From: Chionis minor
Lineage: Eukaryota; Chordata; Aves; Charadriiformes; Chionididae
NCBI GenBank assembly: GCA_013398295.1
Contig: VZSF01006713.1
Span: 186,001-250,000, forward strand
Reading direction: 5' to 3'
DNA length: 64,000 nt
The notes beneath the pieces are model-generated. The model was not told the origin of the DNA. It searched no databases and saw only the letters and a list, made by a program, of their open reading frames with translations. Below, piece by piece: positions 1 through 13,000 of this stretch. A program made the position numbers and the translations under genes. Each line of letters begins with the position of its first letter. Position 1 is the stretch's first letter.

Positions 1-1737
1 AAAGCATGAAACAAGGATGTTTATGATACCAGGTTCATGGATGGTGGGGGGGTTATGGAGAGAATGCTACTGTAAGAACTTATGTCTAGGCTTTATGGAG
101 CTTGCTTGATCAGTTCTGTAGTTCTGCATTAGAAAATAGCTTATTTCTATGCTCCTGCTCCCCTGCCCCCCACCCCCAACTGCTACCAAGAGAAATTAGG
201 TTGGTGACAGATGTAAACAGCCTTGGGCCTCAACATCTTGACCTTACAACAGTGCTGCAGAATCCCTCTCAAGAGAGAAAACCAACACAATTTGCACTGA
301 AAACAGGTGATGTTAAGGAGGCTCAGGTCTTAGAGGATTTAATCACACAAATTTCCAGGATGAAGAAACAGTCATATTTCAAAAATATCTTTAAAGTGCA
401 GTATTATGTACCTCCTTTTATACAGTATTGTATACTCTGTACTGATATTTAGCAGACATTCACAAAGGCTGGTATTGACCATTTTAATTACGTAGTATCA
501 ACTGGACTGCAAGTGCCAAGTGGCATCTCAGTTCTTTGAGATCCAAACTTGCTCTATAACTTAGATATGCTTAATTTGCAAAGACGATACACAATGTAAG
601 TAGTCACTCACAACTGCAAATTACTTGAGTTTTTCCTAACTTCTGACATTGAAAACTCTGCACTAACCATGAAAGCTGAGATTTGTGCATTAATGCAACT
701 ATAATTTAAAATATTTTCCAGTAGTGTAAAACACAAACATAAAGCAAGCCACGTCAAAATGATGTACAGGAAAAAGAAGGGGAACATTTTTCCAGGAAGA
801 TTAAAAAAAAATAAAACCAACAGAAAACCCCAAAACAGCAACAAAAGATCTATTTTTCATGAGACTGCTTTGGCAAGGGTTCATTCCTTGAGTGTGACAA
901 AGACAGGAAGCCAGTGAGACCATGAAGAATTTTGCACCCTCTCATGGACAGTAAGGGAATTATTCCACCATAGTGCCATATGGGAAAGAAACATCTCTGG
1001 CCTCAATTTAAGTGGATACTTATTTGCAAGAAGATTGCACCCTTGTAAGAATTTCTTCTGAACATCCCTGGAGGGAGATTTTGCCATCCTTGGTCAAACC
1101 ATATTTCTCAGGCATTTCCCTCAGCTGTACTGAGGGAAACTGCGCTATTTTCACTACAGGCCAGCACTGTCAAAAGACAATGTCCAACAACCCGGTGTGA
1201 CTAGTGCAAAAGGACAAACACTGATTCAAGTGTTACCATCTACATGCCCTGTCCGAGGCAGTTTATACCCTAAGGTTTTACTTCTCCATAAATGCGAAAC
1301 ACACATTGCCAAAAGATACTTCCACAGATTTTGACCCCTTTTTAGAGATTGAGAACTTGATGATTCCAGCTGTGCCCACACTCCATTCTTCTTCTACAAG
1401 ACAGGGTAGACATTTTCTTGGGAAATAAATTTGAAATTCTCCTATAGAAAGCAAAATTTGTATGTGTAATTTTTAAAAAATATTATTACTGGCCCCCCAG
1501 ACATGACCTGGTTTCTTTAGCACTCCATCAAAAAACCTCACACATATGAGGTATTTAGAATTCAATCCCTAGTATAAAAAAGGAAATGGTTTTGAACAGA
1601 ATGTTCTGTGTCTGCATTGTTCATAGCGGCATGATGGAGCCCAGAATGGTGGTTCTGATGTGTTTAATAACAATCTATTAATAATAAATATTGATGAAGT
1701 ACTGAGTTTCCCTCACTGTAACTCACATTTAAGATTC
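1..1737. other. No gene seen (distal to IPO11 3' end)
   Basis: A+T-rich sequence with only short ORFs; the longest (102-452) has no recognisable domain and sits in a low-complexity setting. No mobile element recognised. Confidence 0.6.
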
Positions 1738-4015
1738 TCATAGAATCACAGAATACCAGGTTGGAAGGGGCCTCTTAAAGATCATCTGGTCCAAACCTTC
1801 TTGGTAACAGTATGGTCTAGACAAGATGGCCCAGCACCCTGTCCAGCTGAATCTTAAGAACGTCCAACGTTGGGGAATTTACCGTTTCCCTGGGGAGATT
1901 ATTCCAATGGCTAATTGTTATTGTAAAAAATTTTGCTCGTGTCCAACCGGAATCTCCCCATGAGTAACTTTTACCCATTACCTGTCATCTTTTCCATGTG
2001 ACTCCTTGCAAAAATGGAGCCTCCATCTTCTTTGTAGCTGCACTTTAAATAACTGGAACATGGTGATAGGGCCCCCCCCTAAGCCTTCTTTTCTCAAGGC
2101 TGAACACAGCCAGTTCTCTCAGCCTTTCCTCATACAGTAGGCTTCCCAGTCTGTTGATCATCTTTGTGGCCTTCTCTGGACCCTCTCACACCTGTCAACA
2201 TCTTTTTTGGCATAGGGGGGACAAAACCTGAACACAGTATTCCAGGCGTGGCCCAACAAGCACCAAGTAGAGTGGGATAATGACTTCTTTGTCTCTGCTG
2301 GTGATGCCTTTGTTGATCCAACCCAGTATCCTGCTGGCTTTTTTTGCCACTGCAGCACACTGTTTACTCATATGTCCACCACTTCTTGTTCACCAGGACC
2401 CCCAGGTCCCTTTCCACAGAGCTGCTCCCCAGCCAGGTAGATCCCAGCCTGTGCTGAGCTCCTGGATTATGTTTTCCCAGGTACATTTGTCTTTGTTGAA
2501 CTTCTGCCCACTCTTCCAGCCTATCCAGGTCTTCCTGTAGGGTGGCTCTGCCTTCCTTCCCTACCCAGTTTGATATCATTAGCAAACTTCATCAGGGTAC
2601 ACTTGGTCCCATCATCCACATCACTGATGAAGCTATTAAACAGAATTGGGCCCAATATCGATCCCTGGGGGACCCGGCTTGTGAGAGGTTGAAAAGTTTG
2701 AAAAGGAGCTATTTACCACCCCCCACCCTGCCGTGGGTGCAGCCTGGCAGCCTCTTCTCCACCCAACGCACAGACCACTTGTCTAGACCTTAACACATCA
2801 GTGTCTCTAGGAGGAGGCTGTGGGGGGAGCTGTGTTGAAAGCCTTGAAGAAATCCAGGTAGGCAATGTCCACTGCTCACCCCTCATCAACCAAGCAGGTG
2901 ACTTTGTTGTAGAGGCAACCAGGTTTGTCAAGAACAATTTGCCCTTGGTGAATCCATGCTGGCTTTTCCCAATCATGTGCTTCATTTGACTTGTGATAGC
3001 CCCCTACGAGGATTTGTTCCATAACTTTCCCAGGGACTGAAATAAGACTGATAGGCCTATAATTTCCTAGATTCTCCTTTAAGACCTTCTTGTAGATGGG
3101 GGTGAGATTAGCCTTCTTCCAGTCTTCTGGGACATACCCTGTTCTCCACAACTTCTCAAAGATTACGGAGAGCAGCCTCCCAGTGACACCAGCCAGCTCT
3201 CTTAACACTCTCAGGTGGATATTGTCAGGGCCAATCAATTCATAAGGGTCAAGCTCCCGTAATGGTTCGCGTAGCAGCTCTTCCTTCACTGGTGGTGGGT
3301 CTGTGTTTGCCTCAGCCTGGGTTGCTGTTCCCAAGGCCTGGGGCCCAGCAGTGCTGGTGAAGACAGAGGTGAAGAAAGTGTTGCAAACCTCTGCCTTTGC
3401 AGCATTGTTGGTGACTAACTCACCTCTACCGTTTAACAGTGGGCCAGTATTTTCCTTCTGTTCCTACTTATTGTTTATGTCCCTGAAGAACCCCTTCTTG
3501 TAGTGTTTGACATCCCTCACCAGCTTTGATTTGAGCTGAGCTGAGCTGAGCTTTTGCCCTTCTAAATGCATCTCTGCATGCCCTGGCAACACCCTTGTAG
3601 CTTTCAATGGCTATTCACCTGCTGTTCCATCTCTGGCACACTTTTCTTTTGATTTGAGCAGACCCAGAAGCTTGTAGTTAAGCCAAGGGGATCTCTTACT
3701 TCGCCTGCTTCCCTTACCTTTAAGGGCAATGAGCTGTTTTTGTGCTTCCTGAAGAGCATTCTTGAAAAAATCCCAGTGTCACTAACTCCTTTATCCTCTG
3801 TGGAAGCTTCCCACAGAATCCCTCCCAGCTGAGCTCTGAGCAAGCTGAAATTTGCTCTTCTAAAATCTAAAACCTTTGTCTTAGTATTTACATTCAACAT
3901 GCTCAGCAGAATACCAAACAAACATTCTAAACAATCCTGCACATCAAGTCGATTTGTTTCACTTACATAGAGAAAAGGTGTCAAGATTTCTTCATACATG
4001 TATGGGGGGCATGTA
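1738..4015 (-). mobile_element. CR1 LINE, 5'-truncated, with decayed reverse-transcriptase ORF
   Basis: The 3' end is at the left: 1738-1755 reads CATAGAATCACAGAAT, the reverse complement of the CR1 3' octamer pair, followed by the standard CR1 3' consensus (GTTGGAAGGGGCCTCTTAAAG-like). Further right, minus-strand frames give reverse-transcriptase pieces: ERVQRR with frameshifts near 2130-2200, RLGSTWLGSSSVERDLGVL near 2400-2470, and a clean block at 2990-3334 with LREL, YVPEDWKKANLTPIYKK and NYRPISLIS, typical of CR1 polymerases. Beyond 3520 the upstream ORF2 or linker part of CR1 follows to about 4015, where similarity ends. Frameshifts and stops separate the blocks, so the copy is dead. 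A TGAGC pentamer repeat lies inside it at 3532-3552. Confidence 0.92.
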
Positions 4016-7000
4016 AGCAAAAATAGAGTTCTACTGAAGGTATCTTGCCTACCTCTGGATGTAACTTAAACGAGGAACGTGCTGCGGGATGTGGTATGCA
4101 TGCTAAAAATGCGTGCCAATACCACAAGAGGAAGCTTGAAGAACATGCAGCTGAAAAGATGCTTTAGATAAGCTATGGGGAAGAAACATGATTCCAAAAC
4201 TGTGAAATTTTACCTAGCTGCAAGTTTTTACTCATTATCCACCTCTTACATGCAAAAGCATAACCAGAAAGGCTTGGAAACTCTTTCAAATGCTGAGCAG
4301 CATGGTACATGCCAGTGCGGCAGTGCCATTCACTATACATTGTCTCAGAGGTTGCTGCGGACCTTTGTCAGGGTGCAATTTACACACAGAATACTATGAT
4401 GTATACTGGAGACTTGGTGCTCAAACTAAATTATTTACAGTTTTTTTGGTACCCTTTAGGATGGACGGCTTTCATCTCTTAAAAACACCAGCTATTTACA
4501 AAATTTAAATAAATGGGAGAAGGGCAGTCTGGATTGCAGACTCTGCAGTAGCTCTGCCATATGGCTCAGTTCCAAGTAGGTTTAGATATCACTATTCAAT
4601 TTGATTTTGCATTCAGATAGAGCCAATTTTACTTAGCCTGAGACAAAGTCTGGTAGCAAGAGAGTTTAGTGAATGTGTAGTATGTGTAACAATGCTACTA
4701 ATACATCCATTTTGCAAGACTGAAATGAGATTTGAGCAGTAAACTGGCACTGGCTTAATCCTCTGGACATGGGCAAATGTCTTATGGTACCACTGGAGGG
4801 AAAACACTCCCTTACTACAAAAACCCTCAGTAGTATTGTCAGAGGCCAAGAACCATAACAGATGTTTTGACATAAGTTGCAGCATTACGAGTCCACTCTT
4901 GCAGAACTCAAGTAGTGATACAAACCCCAGATTTTTCCTAAAATTTATAGAAAAGAGCTGCCAAGTTACGTAGATACTACATACACAGCATGAATTTCTG
5001 CTTATACTGACAGATGTACTTGTTCAAATAGGTCATCTTACAACGCTCCTCTGAAAGCAGATACACAAGGAAGCTATTTGCCAAATGCTCCAATTGCAGG
5101 ATGTCACAATAAGCTTTACTACTTATTATGAAACACAGATTCCTCATTAAAACACATTATCTAGTAACTTAAAGACGACACACTTATTGTCAGAGTTCTT
5201 AGGACTCACTGGTCATTATTGATTAAGCTTCTGGAGAGCCAAATATCTTAGAAAATTTCACTAATTCTTTATCAATGACAATACCTTGGTTTAGACATCC
5301 AGGTAAAAATATCAACTTATTTCTACAAAGTTTTTGACTGAAGAAGAAATGTAAGTTTCTGAACAAAAACAATATTCTCCCATAAAAAAAACCCACAAGA
5401 CTTTGTCTTGCTATTTTTTCCCCTCTGAGTAACTAGTTATTTAACTAATTTTTGTTATAAAGAAAAGTCATTCAAAGGTGGAATAAGATTGAAAACCATT
5501 GCTACTCTAAATCATGAAAAAATATCCCAAACTCTCTGAAAATAAAATGGCATTATAAAGAAGTATTGCATACATCATAGTCTGATACAGTTGGCAATGA
5601 ATAAATTAGTTTAGAAATTTTTCTTTTCTGATAATAAAAAAGACCACAGCAAGACTATGGCATGACTAACTAGAAAGAACTGGAAGAAAAAGAACAAAGA
5701 TCAGATCTACTTTGGTATGAACTTCGTTTGCTGATTTAAAGCATTTGCAATCTGGAAATTAAACAAAGATGAACGCATTTCAGCTTTAACTGAGTACCAT
5801 AACACTGAAGTAATTCATTACTCCTGAATGCTGACATTACTTAATGTTCCCTTCGGCAAGAAGCCTTTTTAATGTTAACTCAGTTCTTCAGGTCTGTAAG
5901 TTTTGTTACTTTCTCTATTTTTTTTTCTTTAAATTCAGAAAGCTCAAATATCTAGACAAATATCTCTGTGAAAAGGCATCTATATTTCTGGCAAAACCCA
6001 AACCCAGAAGCAATAAATCTTTCTTTTTATTTTTTCTCCCACAATCTCAACAGCCATCGCCCTCTGATTACTATGTTAAAGATCTCTGTAGATCTGTACT
6101 TCTTCTGAACAGCCTCCACTGAGACCAAACTTTTAGAGGCCTTTATAAATAGTGCAGCTGTGTAATTTTATTTCATTTCCAACATAAATCCAACCCCCTT
6201 CAGCTGGCTCCCTGGGCATACAGTATAGCCACCTGTAATAAAAACAATTTGCCCCAATGACTGGAATGGAGAGTTTGATGCTGGAAATGAATGGGTACAT
6301 GGAAGTAAATTCTTTAGTAATAATCCAGTGTCCAAATTCAAATGTCTGCAATGCAGTCCTCTCCTGGGAATACGAAAGATATTTTTGAACTAGAAGACCA
6401 TGGGGCAACAGTAAATGGAAATCAGATGTCAAATATGCATGCTTCTCTCTGATGGTAGCCTTTGAGCCCACGGACTTTGCCTTTGCATTAGCACTAAAGA
6501 AAAAAACTAAAGCATAATGCTTCAAGCAATCTATATTTAGCCTTAAGAATAAACAACTGTAATCCCCGTGTACTTCTCAGTGTTGTAGGCTAGTAGTACT
6601 ACATCAAAGACCCAGTAACAGCTAATTCCCCTTGTAACCTTATTGTTCCAACAAGACTAAAATTTCTTTATAATTATTTATAAGACTTATATAAGTCTTA
6701 TATAAGGAAAATACAGCTCTTTATGATTCTTATACAAGTCTTTAGGATTGAGGGAGCTGGGAGAAGGAGAGCAAGCTTTCAAGGCATAGAAACCAAAACA
6801 CAAATGGAGGGAGCAGCAGGTGAGAATACCCCAGGCTAGTGCTGGCAATGAAAATGCAAAGAGCAGTCAGGAAAGTAGCCTTTGAAAAAAAATGCACTTA
6901 CCTTGTATATAACATTGAACATCTTGATTTTTTCCAGTGACACAGCAATTGTCCAACTGAAAACTAGCCTGCTTTGTGCTGTTCTGCTTTTAAAAGCTCC

Positions 7001-10000
7001 ACATTTAAAATCTTCCAAAGTCTAAAACATCTCTGTTAAAATTAAGAAAACAACCCATTGGTGTAAGATGACTTACCGCAGGTGACAACTCTGGCACTCT
7101 GTTTAGTTTTTTTAAATAACCTAATTGACTCCACAAAATCTGTACTAAGAATTTGAATAAGAATTCTCTATTTTTCATTTTCCCCATCAATCTTTTTTCC
7201 CCTATAAAACATCTCAGTTCAGTGAGGAAGCTCAGATGCCGGGTTCTTTCTACTAAAAGTTACTTCTGTTCTTCAGCCAGCTACATTTCTGTAGCTGTCT
7301 TTCTATCTGTCTGCCACTCACTCAGCTGTTGCTGGAAAGCCTAGGTGCAAAGCAGAACAGAGCACCTGTGTCTAGAATCAACTTTCCAGTAGGATAAACA
7401 GTAATATAAAGTTATGAGGTAGACAAAAAGAAAATATGAAAATGTTTCTTAAGAGGAAATGTCAGAGGATTTCTTGAAAACCACCACTAACTTCTGACAT
7501 CTAATGCCCTCTGCTCATCTCAAACTCAAACTTTATTACAAAAACCAATATATGCTCAGAAGACAAGTCTATAGGAACTAGGCCCTGTTTACAGCACTGC
7601 TCTGCAGCGACAGGAAGGTTGTCTTAATGTTAAAAATATTACCAGACAGAGTAGCACAATAAGGATAAATACGTGATACAAATTTACTGTCATAACATGC
7701 TTCTGGTAAGAAAGATCTTAAAAAGGAAGCGATCTCCAAAATGGAGCTTTTCCTACAAAAATGTGTTTTGCAAAACTAAAATAAACATGTCTCTTGTATG
7801 TTATAAATGCAGCTCCAGCTCTGAAAACCACAGCAGCAGAACAAAAACAAGTCTCAAATTGGTGTGGTTTAGAATTATGAATAACAAATACAACAAATCT
7901 ACAAGCACTCAAGCTAAAAGGCAGTTGAAAATGTAAAGGTCTGCTGCTCTTCAGCCAAGGTTGAGGAATATGTACATGCCTGTGCTACAAATCAAGCTCT
8001 TAGTTTAAAGGTGATTTCTGATGAGCTAATCCCTTAAAACACCTGGCTTTAAAAGAGCATGGAACTCTTCAGAGAAGTCAAGTTCCTTAAGCTGGCCCCC
8101 TCCTATGTTCCTCTAGTTCTCAAAGGTCCAGAAATTTCAGCTTTTGAGACTTTTATATCACCAGTAGTTTCTAATTCTGAAAGGTTAATGGGAAAATACT
8201 TGCACTTTCAAACTATTTTCCATTCTGGTTTGGTTTTTTTTCTTCTACTGGTGTGCACGTGAAGACAGAAGAACAGCTTTCAGCTTTGACTCCCCTTGAA
8301 GAAGTGGCCAAGCCCATCAAAATTGCTGCTTAATGAATGATGTATAGAGTTAATTCTCCTTCGAAATAGGTATTTTACCTGTAAATCCCACACTGAATTT
8401 TTCATAAGTCACCCTACAACATTTTGTTTGTAGGTTCAGTCAACATAGGTCTGGAACTGGGATTTGTAACATCATAAATCGACATGTAAGTACACACTCT
8501 TTAAAACCCATTAATGAAAAATAACAACTGTAGAAATGTACACCCACAATGAAACCAAAATTACTTAGAGAAAAACATTTACTTTATAACTTTTCAGAGC
8601 TACAGCCTTTGGACCACCACTCAGTAGGGCCAAGCCTCTCCCCTTGGAATTTCAATCTCTGGTTAAAGGACAAACAGGGAGAAAATAAGAGAATTTTTTA
8701 GTATCTTTTTTATAATCAAATGTATTTTACCTATAACTAGTACAATTCCAGCCCAGTTCACAGCATCCAAGAAGCATGTTGAAGAGCAACAGAAAAGAAA
8801 ATTAAACGACTGCTAGAGGTAAGACACCTGCTTCACAATTTCAGATCTCTTCACAACTTCATTGTGGCTAGGAAAAACACTTATTTTCAAGGCATAAGAG
8901 AGAGTGATAGACTGATTTGCTAAACTTGAGAGACTGACCAAAAAAAATTGTAAGTAGGTAGAGATGAGCTCACTTCAGGAAAGGAGGAGCAGGTTGACAA
9001 GAGGCCATGCCCCTCCTGTCCTTCCTCCTGTCCCTGCACCAGCAGCAAAACAGCTGGGACGTACATTACCCTGCACTGCTCCAGCACAAGTTGGCATCCT
9101 TTCCACATTACGTTAAGGGTGAACCAGCAAAATACATATGCTTACATCTGTAGTAATTACATGTTGAGCATTATGACACTGGGGAACATATGGCAATGGA
9201 TTGTGCTGCCACAAATCCTCTCACTGACAAGCAAAAAACCAGTTGGAAGGACAGAAGCAGTTGAATAGTTGGGAATGGATATTCTCCTTCCTCGCAAATC
9301 ATCAAATCATTTTCAACTCTTACCTGTGATTCCTTCCTCCTACAGCTCTCATGAACAGATAAAAATGAACCACATGAAGATTTCCAGGTGGGATCTGCTC
9401 GGTATCAGCTCATTTCCATATGCAGGAGATGGGGCACATTTGAAGTGACAAATGGTTCTCAGTAACTCACCATGGATCACTGGTCTTACAAAATACTTCT
9501 GGCAGGAACATCAGGTCCACCTCATTGCCCCAAGGTCTTAAGTTCAGACTGATGTGCTAATAACTGCCTGTCTGAGACCTCTCACAGGGCGTTAAAGGAA
9601 AGTTCTTAAATTCTGCTCATTTTGGGACATCCAGCCAGCAGTCCGCATGCAAAACATATTTTACAGAATCAGCTGGGATGAGGTTGGGCAAACTGGTTTC
9701 ATTTTAAGACAAGTGTATGAAATCCATGAGTTTCCACATAGGGATAGCTCCCCAGTAATAGCAAAGTGACTTGTGATTTGATTTTTATTTCAAGGTCTCA
9801 CTGACATTTATTTTTAGAACCTGCTTTCATTTCGAGTGCCACTGCTTCCATAGAAAACTGAAGCACAGAACACACTGTTCACAACCATCTCATGCAGAGT
9901 TTTACGTATATACATAAATTTATCCAATTTCTGTTTCATTTTGCACAGGGCTCTGGAGGCGGAGGTACAAAATATGGATCATTTACTTACCTTGTTTTGC

Positions 10001-13000
10001 CAGCTCATCTGCTTTCTTGCTTATTATCCTGAGCCATGATGATAACTGCTGGCATGATTACTAGGAGTGTTTCAATTCCTGTGGAAAAAAGCTTTTTGCT
10101 CAAGGCTTATGAATGTGAAAAGACAGGGAAAGAACCTGAACTATTATATATATGTACCATTCAGGTGCAATTTATGCGTAACATAAAACACAAAAACATT
10201 TTAAAAGTCATCTATGCCAATTCCCTGTTGAGAACGTTCCAATACAACCCACTTAGGCCAGCAGGACTTAATGACATGGTTAATTAGGTGCATACTATAT
10301 CTTTCCTGGATCTAAAACCAGGAGAGGGGTATTTATCACTAAATTCCTCTTTAGGCATTTTGGTCCACTGTAGGCAGTACTCAGATTCACACCTCTATAG
10401 GTTAATAATGTTGCTTATACCTAAGTTGTACCTAGTAACTTGGCCTTGATGTTTTACTTTCAACACATACATAGCTTGAGCTGGCGTTGCTCGTGTGGAC
10501 ATCAGGCCATCAGGTAGTGTAAGCAAGCAAACAACCAATGAAAATTTCTGAAGACAAGTTTAACATCACCCCATCTTATTAACTAATTATTACAAAAGTG
10601 CAGGTGAATGTCATCTCTGTCCACAACTGACTTACCCTATTCAGTATTCAAACAAAAACTGAAGTATATTTGGGCAGAGCTGGGTCACTTGACCAAGTCT
10701 GATTTCTTACTACAGAAAAGAATATAGCTGAAGATGTGCACAAAAAGACAGATGGTCTTGCAAGCTCTGCCAAGCCAACGGGTCTTACTATTAATAAATC
10801 AATGACAGAAGCTATGAAAATTAATTTACCTACTGATAATTTTATCTCTTTTAAAGGTGAAGTCTCTACAACTGCTAATAAATGCATTTATACCAGAGAC
10901 AGCGTATTTGATGAACAAGAAACACAAGCGCTGCATTTCAAAAATTCAATATGTAATGAAGGTCCAATATGATTAGCAAGAACTTCAAATTCAATATATG
11001 AAGCAGTGACATTTTTAATCAGTTTCCACACAGCACAGTTTTGAAATAGAAGGCTGTTCAATATGTATTAGAAGAACTTGCAGTGAAGACACCTGTGCGG
11101 AGTAACTCAAGACAAGTGGGCATAAAAAACTCTTTAATATTTCTTCTAAGTACAATCACAACTAGCTAAAAACACAACCACCTTGATCACCATGGCCAGG
11201 TTATCCCTACCAAGGACAGTACTTCAGCTGCTGTGCCTCATTAACACTGCTGCGCTGGTTGCCAGTCATGGCTCTGGCAGGAGATCTGCAAACGAATTTA
11301 TCTCATGAACATGAGCAAAAACACTGAGAAAGACCTATATCAGCTGTATGTAGGAAGATGTCAAGCTCAGCTGTCACCTAGTCCAAGACTTCTTAGCACC
11401 ACTTTTATTATCTACAATTAGCAAGGGGTCAATAATATAGGATTGTAAAAATAGGAGGTGTTACACCCCAAAAAAGATGTCTAAGCAATTAGGATTACAA
11501 GAGAAACAGTAAACCTCAGTGGCTGTAGAAGAAATTTGGAGGATAAAATCTGGCACCTTGAAAATAAGAAGATTTTCAGGCCAAATTTTCATTTGATACT
11601 TCAGCAGCTTACCATGAGAATCCCTGGCAAACTACCCGGTCATCCTTCAGCCCATGATGAAGGCATCGCTTCGGCTTCTCTTTTCTGTACAAATTCTTTT
11701 GTCCTGGTCTGAAAGCTTTTTTTTTTTTTTTTAAATAAAGTATAAAGCCCTGAATAAATGTTCATATAATACCATAATATTTACTGAAGAACTGCACAAT
11801 ATATGATCTTCCCATTTGGAAGCATTATTTTTGAGATTTTGGTTTTCTTTATCATTAGTTAGATAAGCTTCTCCTCTACATGTCCAAACAATGTGGTTTT
11901 TTTCTAAGCATTACTTCTACATCTTTGAGTTTGAAAAGGCTAGAAATAAGAAGAAAAGCGGCTGGTAGGTTTGACATCATCTGAAGAACAGAAGATAGCT
12001 GACCTTCCTTAACAGAAGTCAAAGATGATGCAATTCACAAAAGATGAAAAATAAGCAGCTCAAAATCTAAGAAGTTAACAGCATTAAAAATTTTCCAGTT
12101 CACTTATCTATAGAGATTATTCTATGAATATCTGAAGAATGGTGTTGGAAATAGGTTTAATGTCTTGCAGCTGAGTAACTCCTGGTTGTGTAATATTAGA
12201 TACTTGTTTTTTTCCTCTCTTCCTCAGATAAGCTTGCTCAGTTCACAGACATCACAGCCTTTGGAGAGAAAAATCTCAAAGGAAAACATATTTCGGTAAT
12301 ACTCAGGATTTAAGCACAAGGTGTGGAATATGCTGTTGTTCGTTTGAGACAGACTTGAGGGTGAAGTGTAAAAAGCTTAGTAAGCAGCTAATGAAGAACT
12401 TTCTTTTGCACACTCCATTAACCCCGGCCTGAAAGCATATGATTTTAAATTATTACATGGGTGGTTCGTAGCCCTAAGGGGCTGACATGGGACCTCAAGA
12501 ACAGGTGGTAGCCTGGTAGCCAGGGTGGAGCTAACACCATCCTCTCCAGCTACAGGCTCTCCTTCCACCTCTCCCTGCCTCCTCCCTCAAGGTAGCAGGT
12601 TAGTCCCCAGTGCCACCTGCTCCTGACCAGCATCTCCACCCTGTTTTTATTGCTGTTCCCAAAAAAACAAAGCCTCAGCTGGGTCCTGCCTTAAAGCAGG
12701 AAAGTAATACTGTTGGATCAATCCTTGGAGAAAACTCTCCAACACAACTAAAACATAATGAAGCCTTACTAGTAAAATCCCAGAATTATGACAGGAATAT
12801 CGAGAATCAATAGTTTTGGCAAATGGTGACAGAACTTTTAAGTACCTTTTTCTTCATCACAGCAGAAGCAATGCTGACAATTGTCAGGCCGGATTTATCT
12901 CCTTAGCTATACAGCATGGATTAACTCTCAGGTACATTATCCTTTTTCTTAAGTGATAATTTTTTCCCATATTAGCAAAATTGATTGTATAACTGCAAAT

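Noticed and set aside
102..452. 116-codon plus-strand ORF
   Set aside because: No recognisable domain, no good start context, no splice support; expected by chance in this much DNA.
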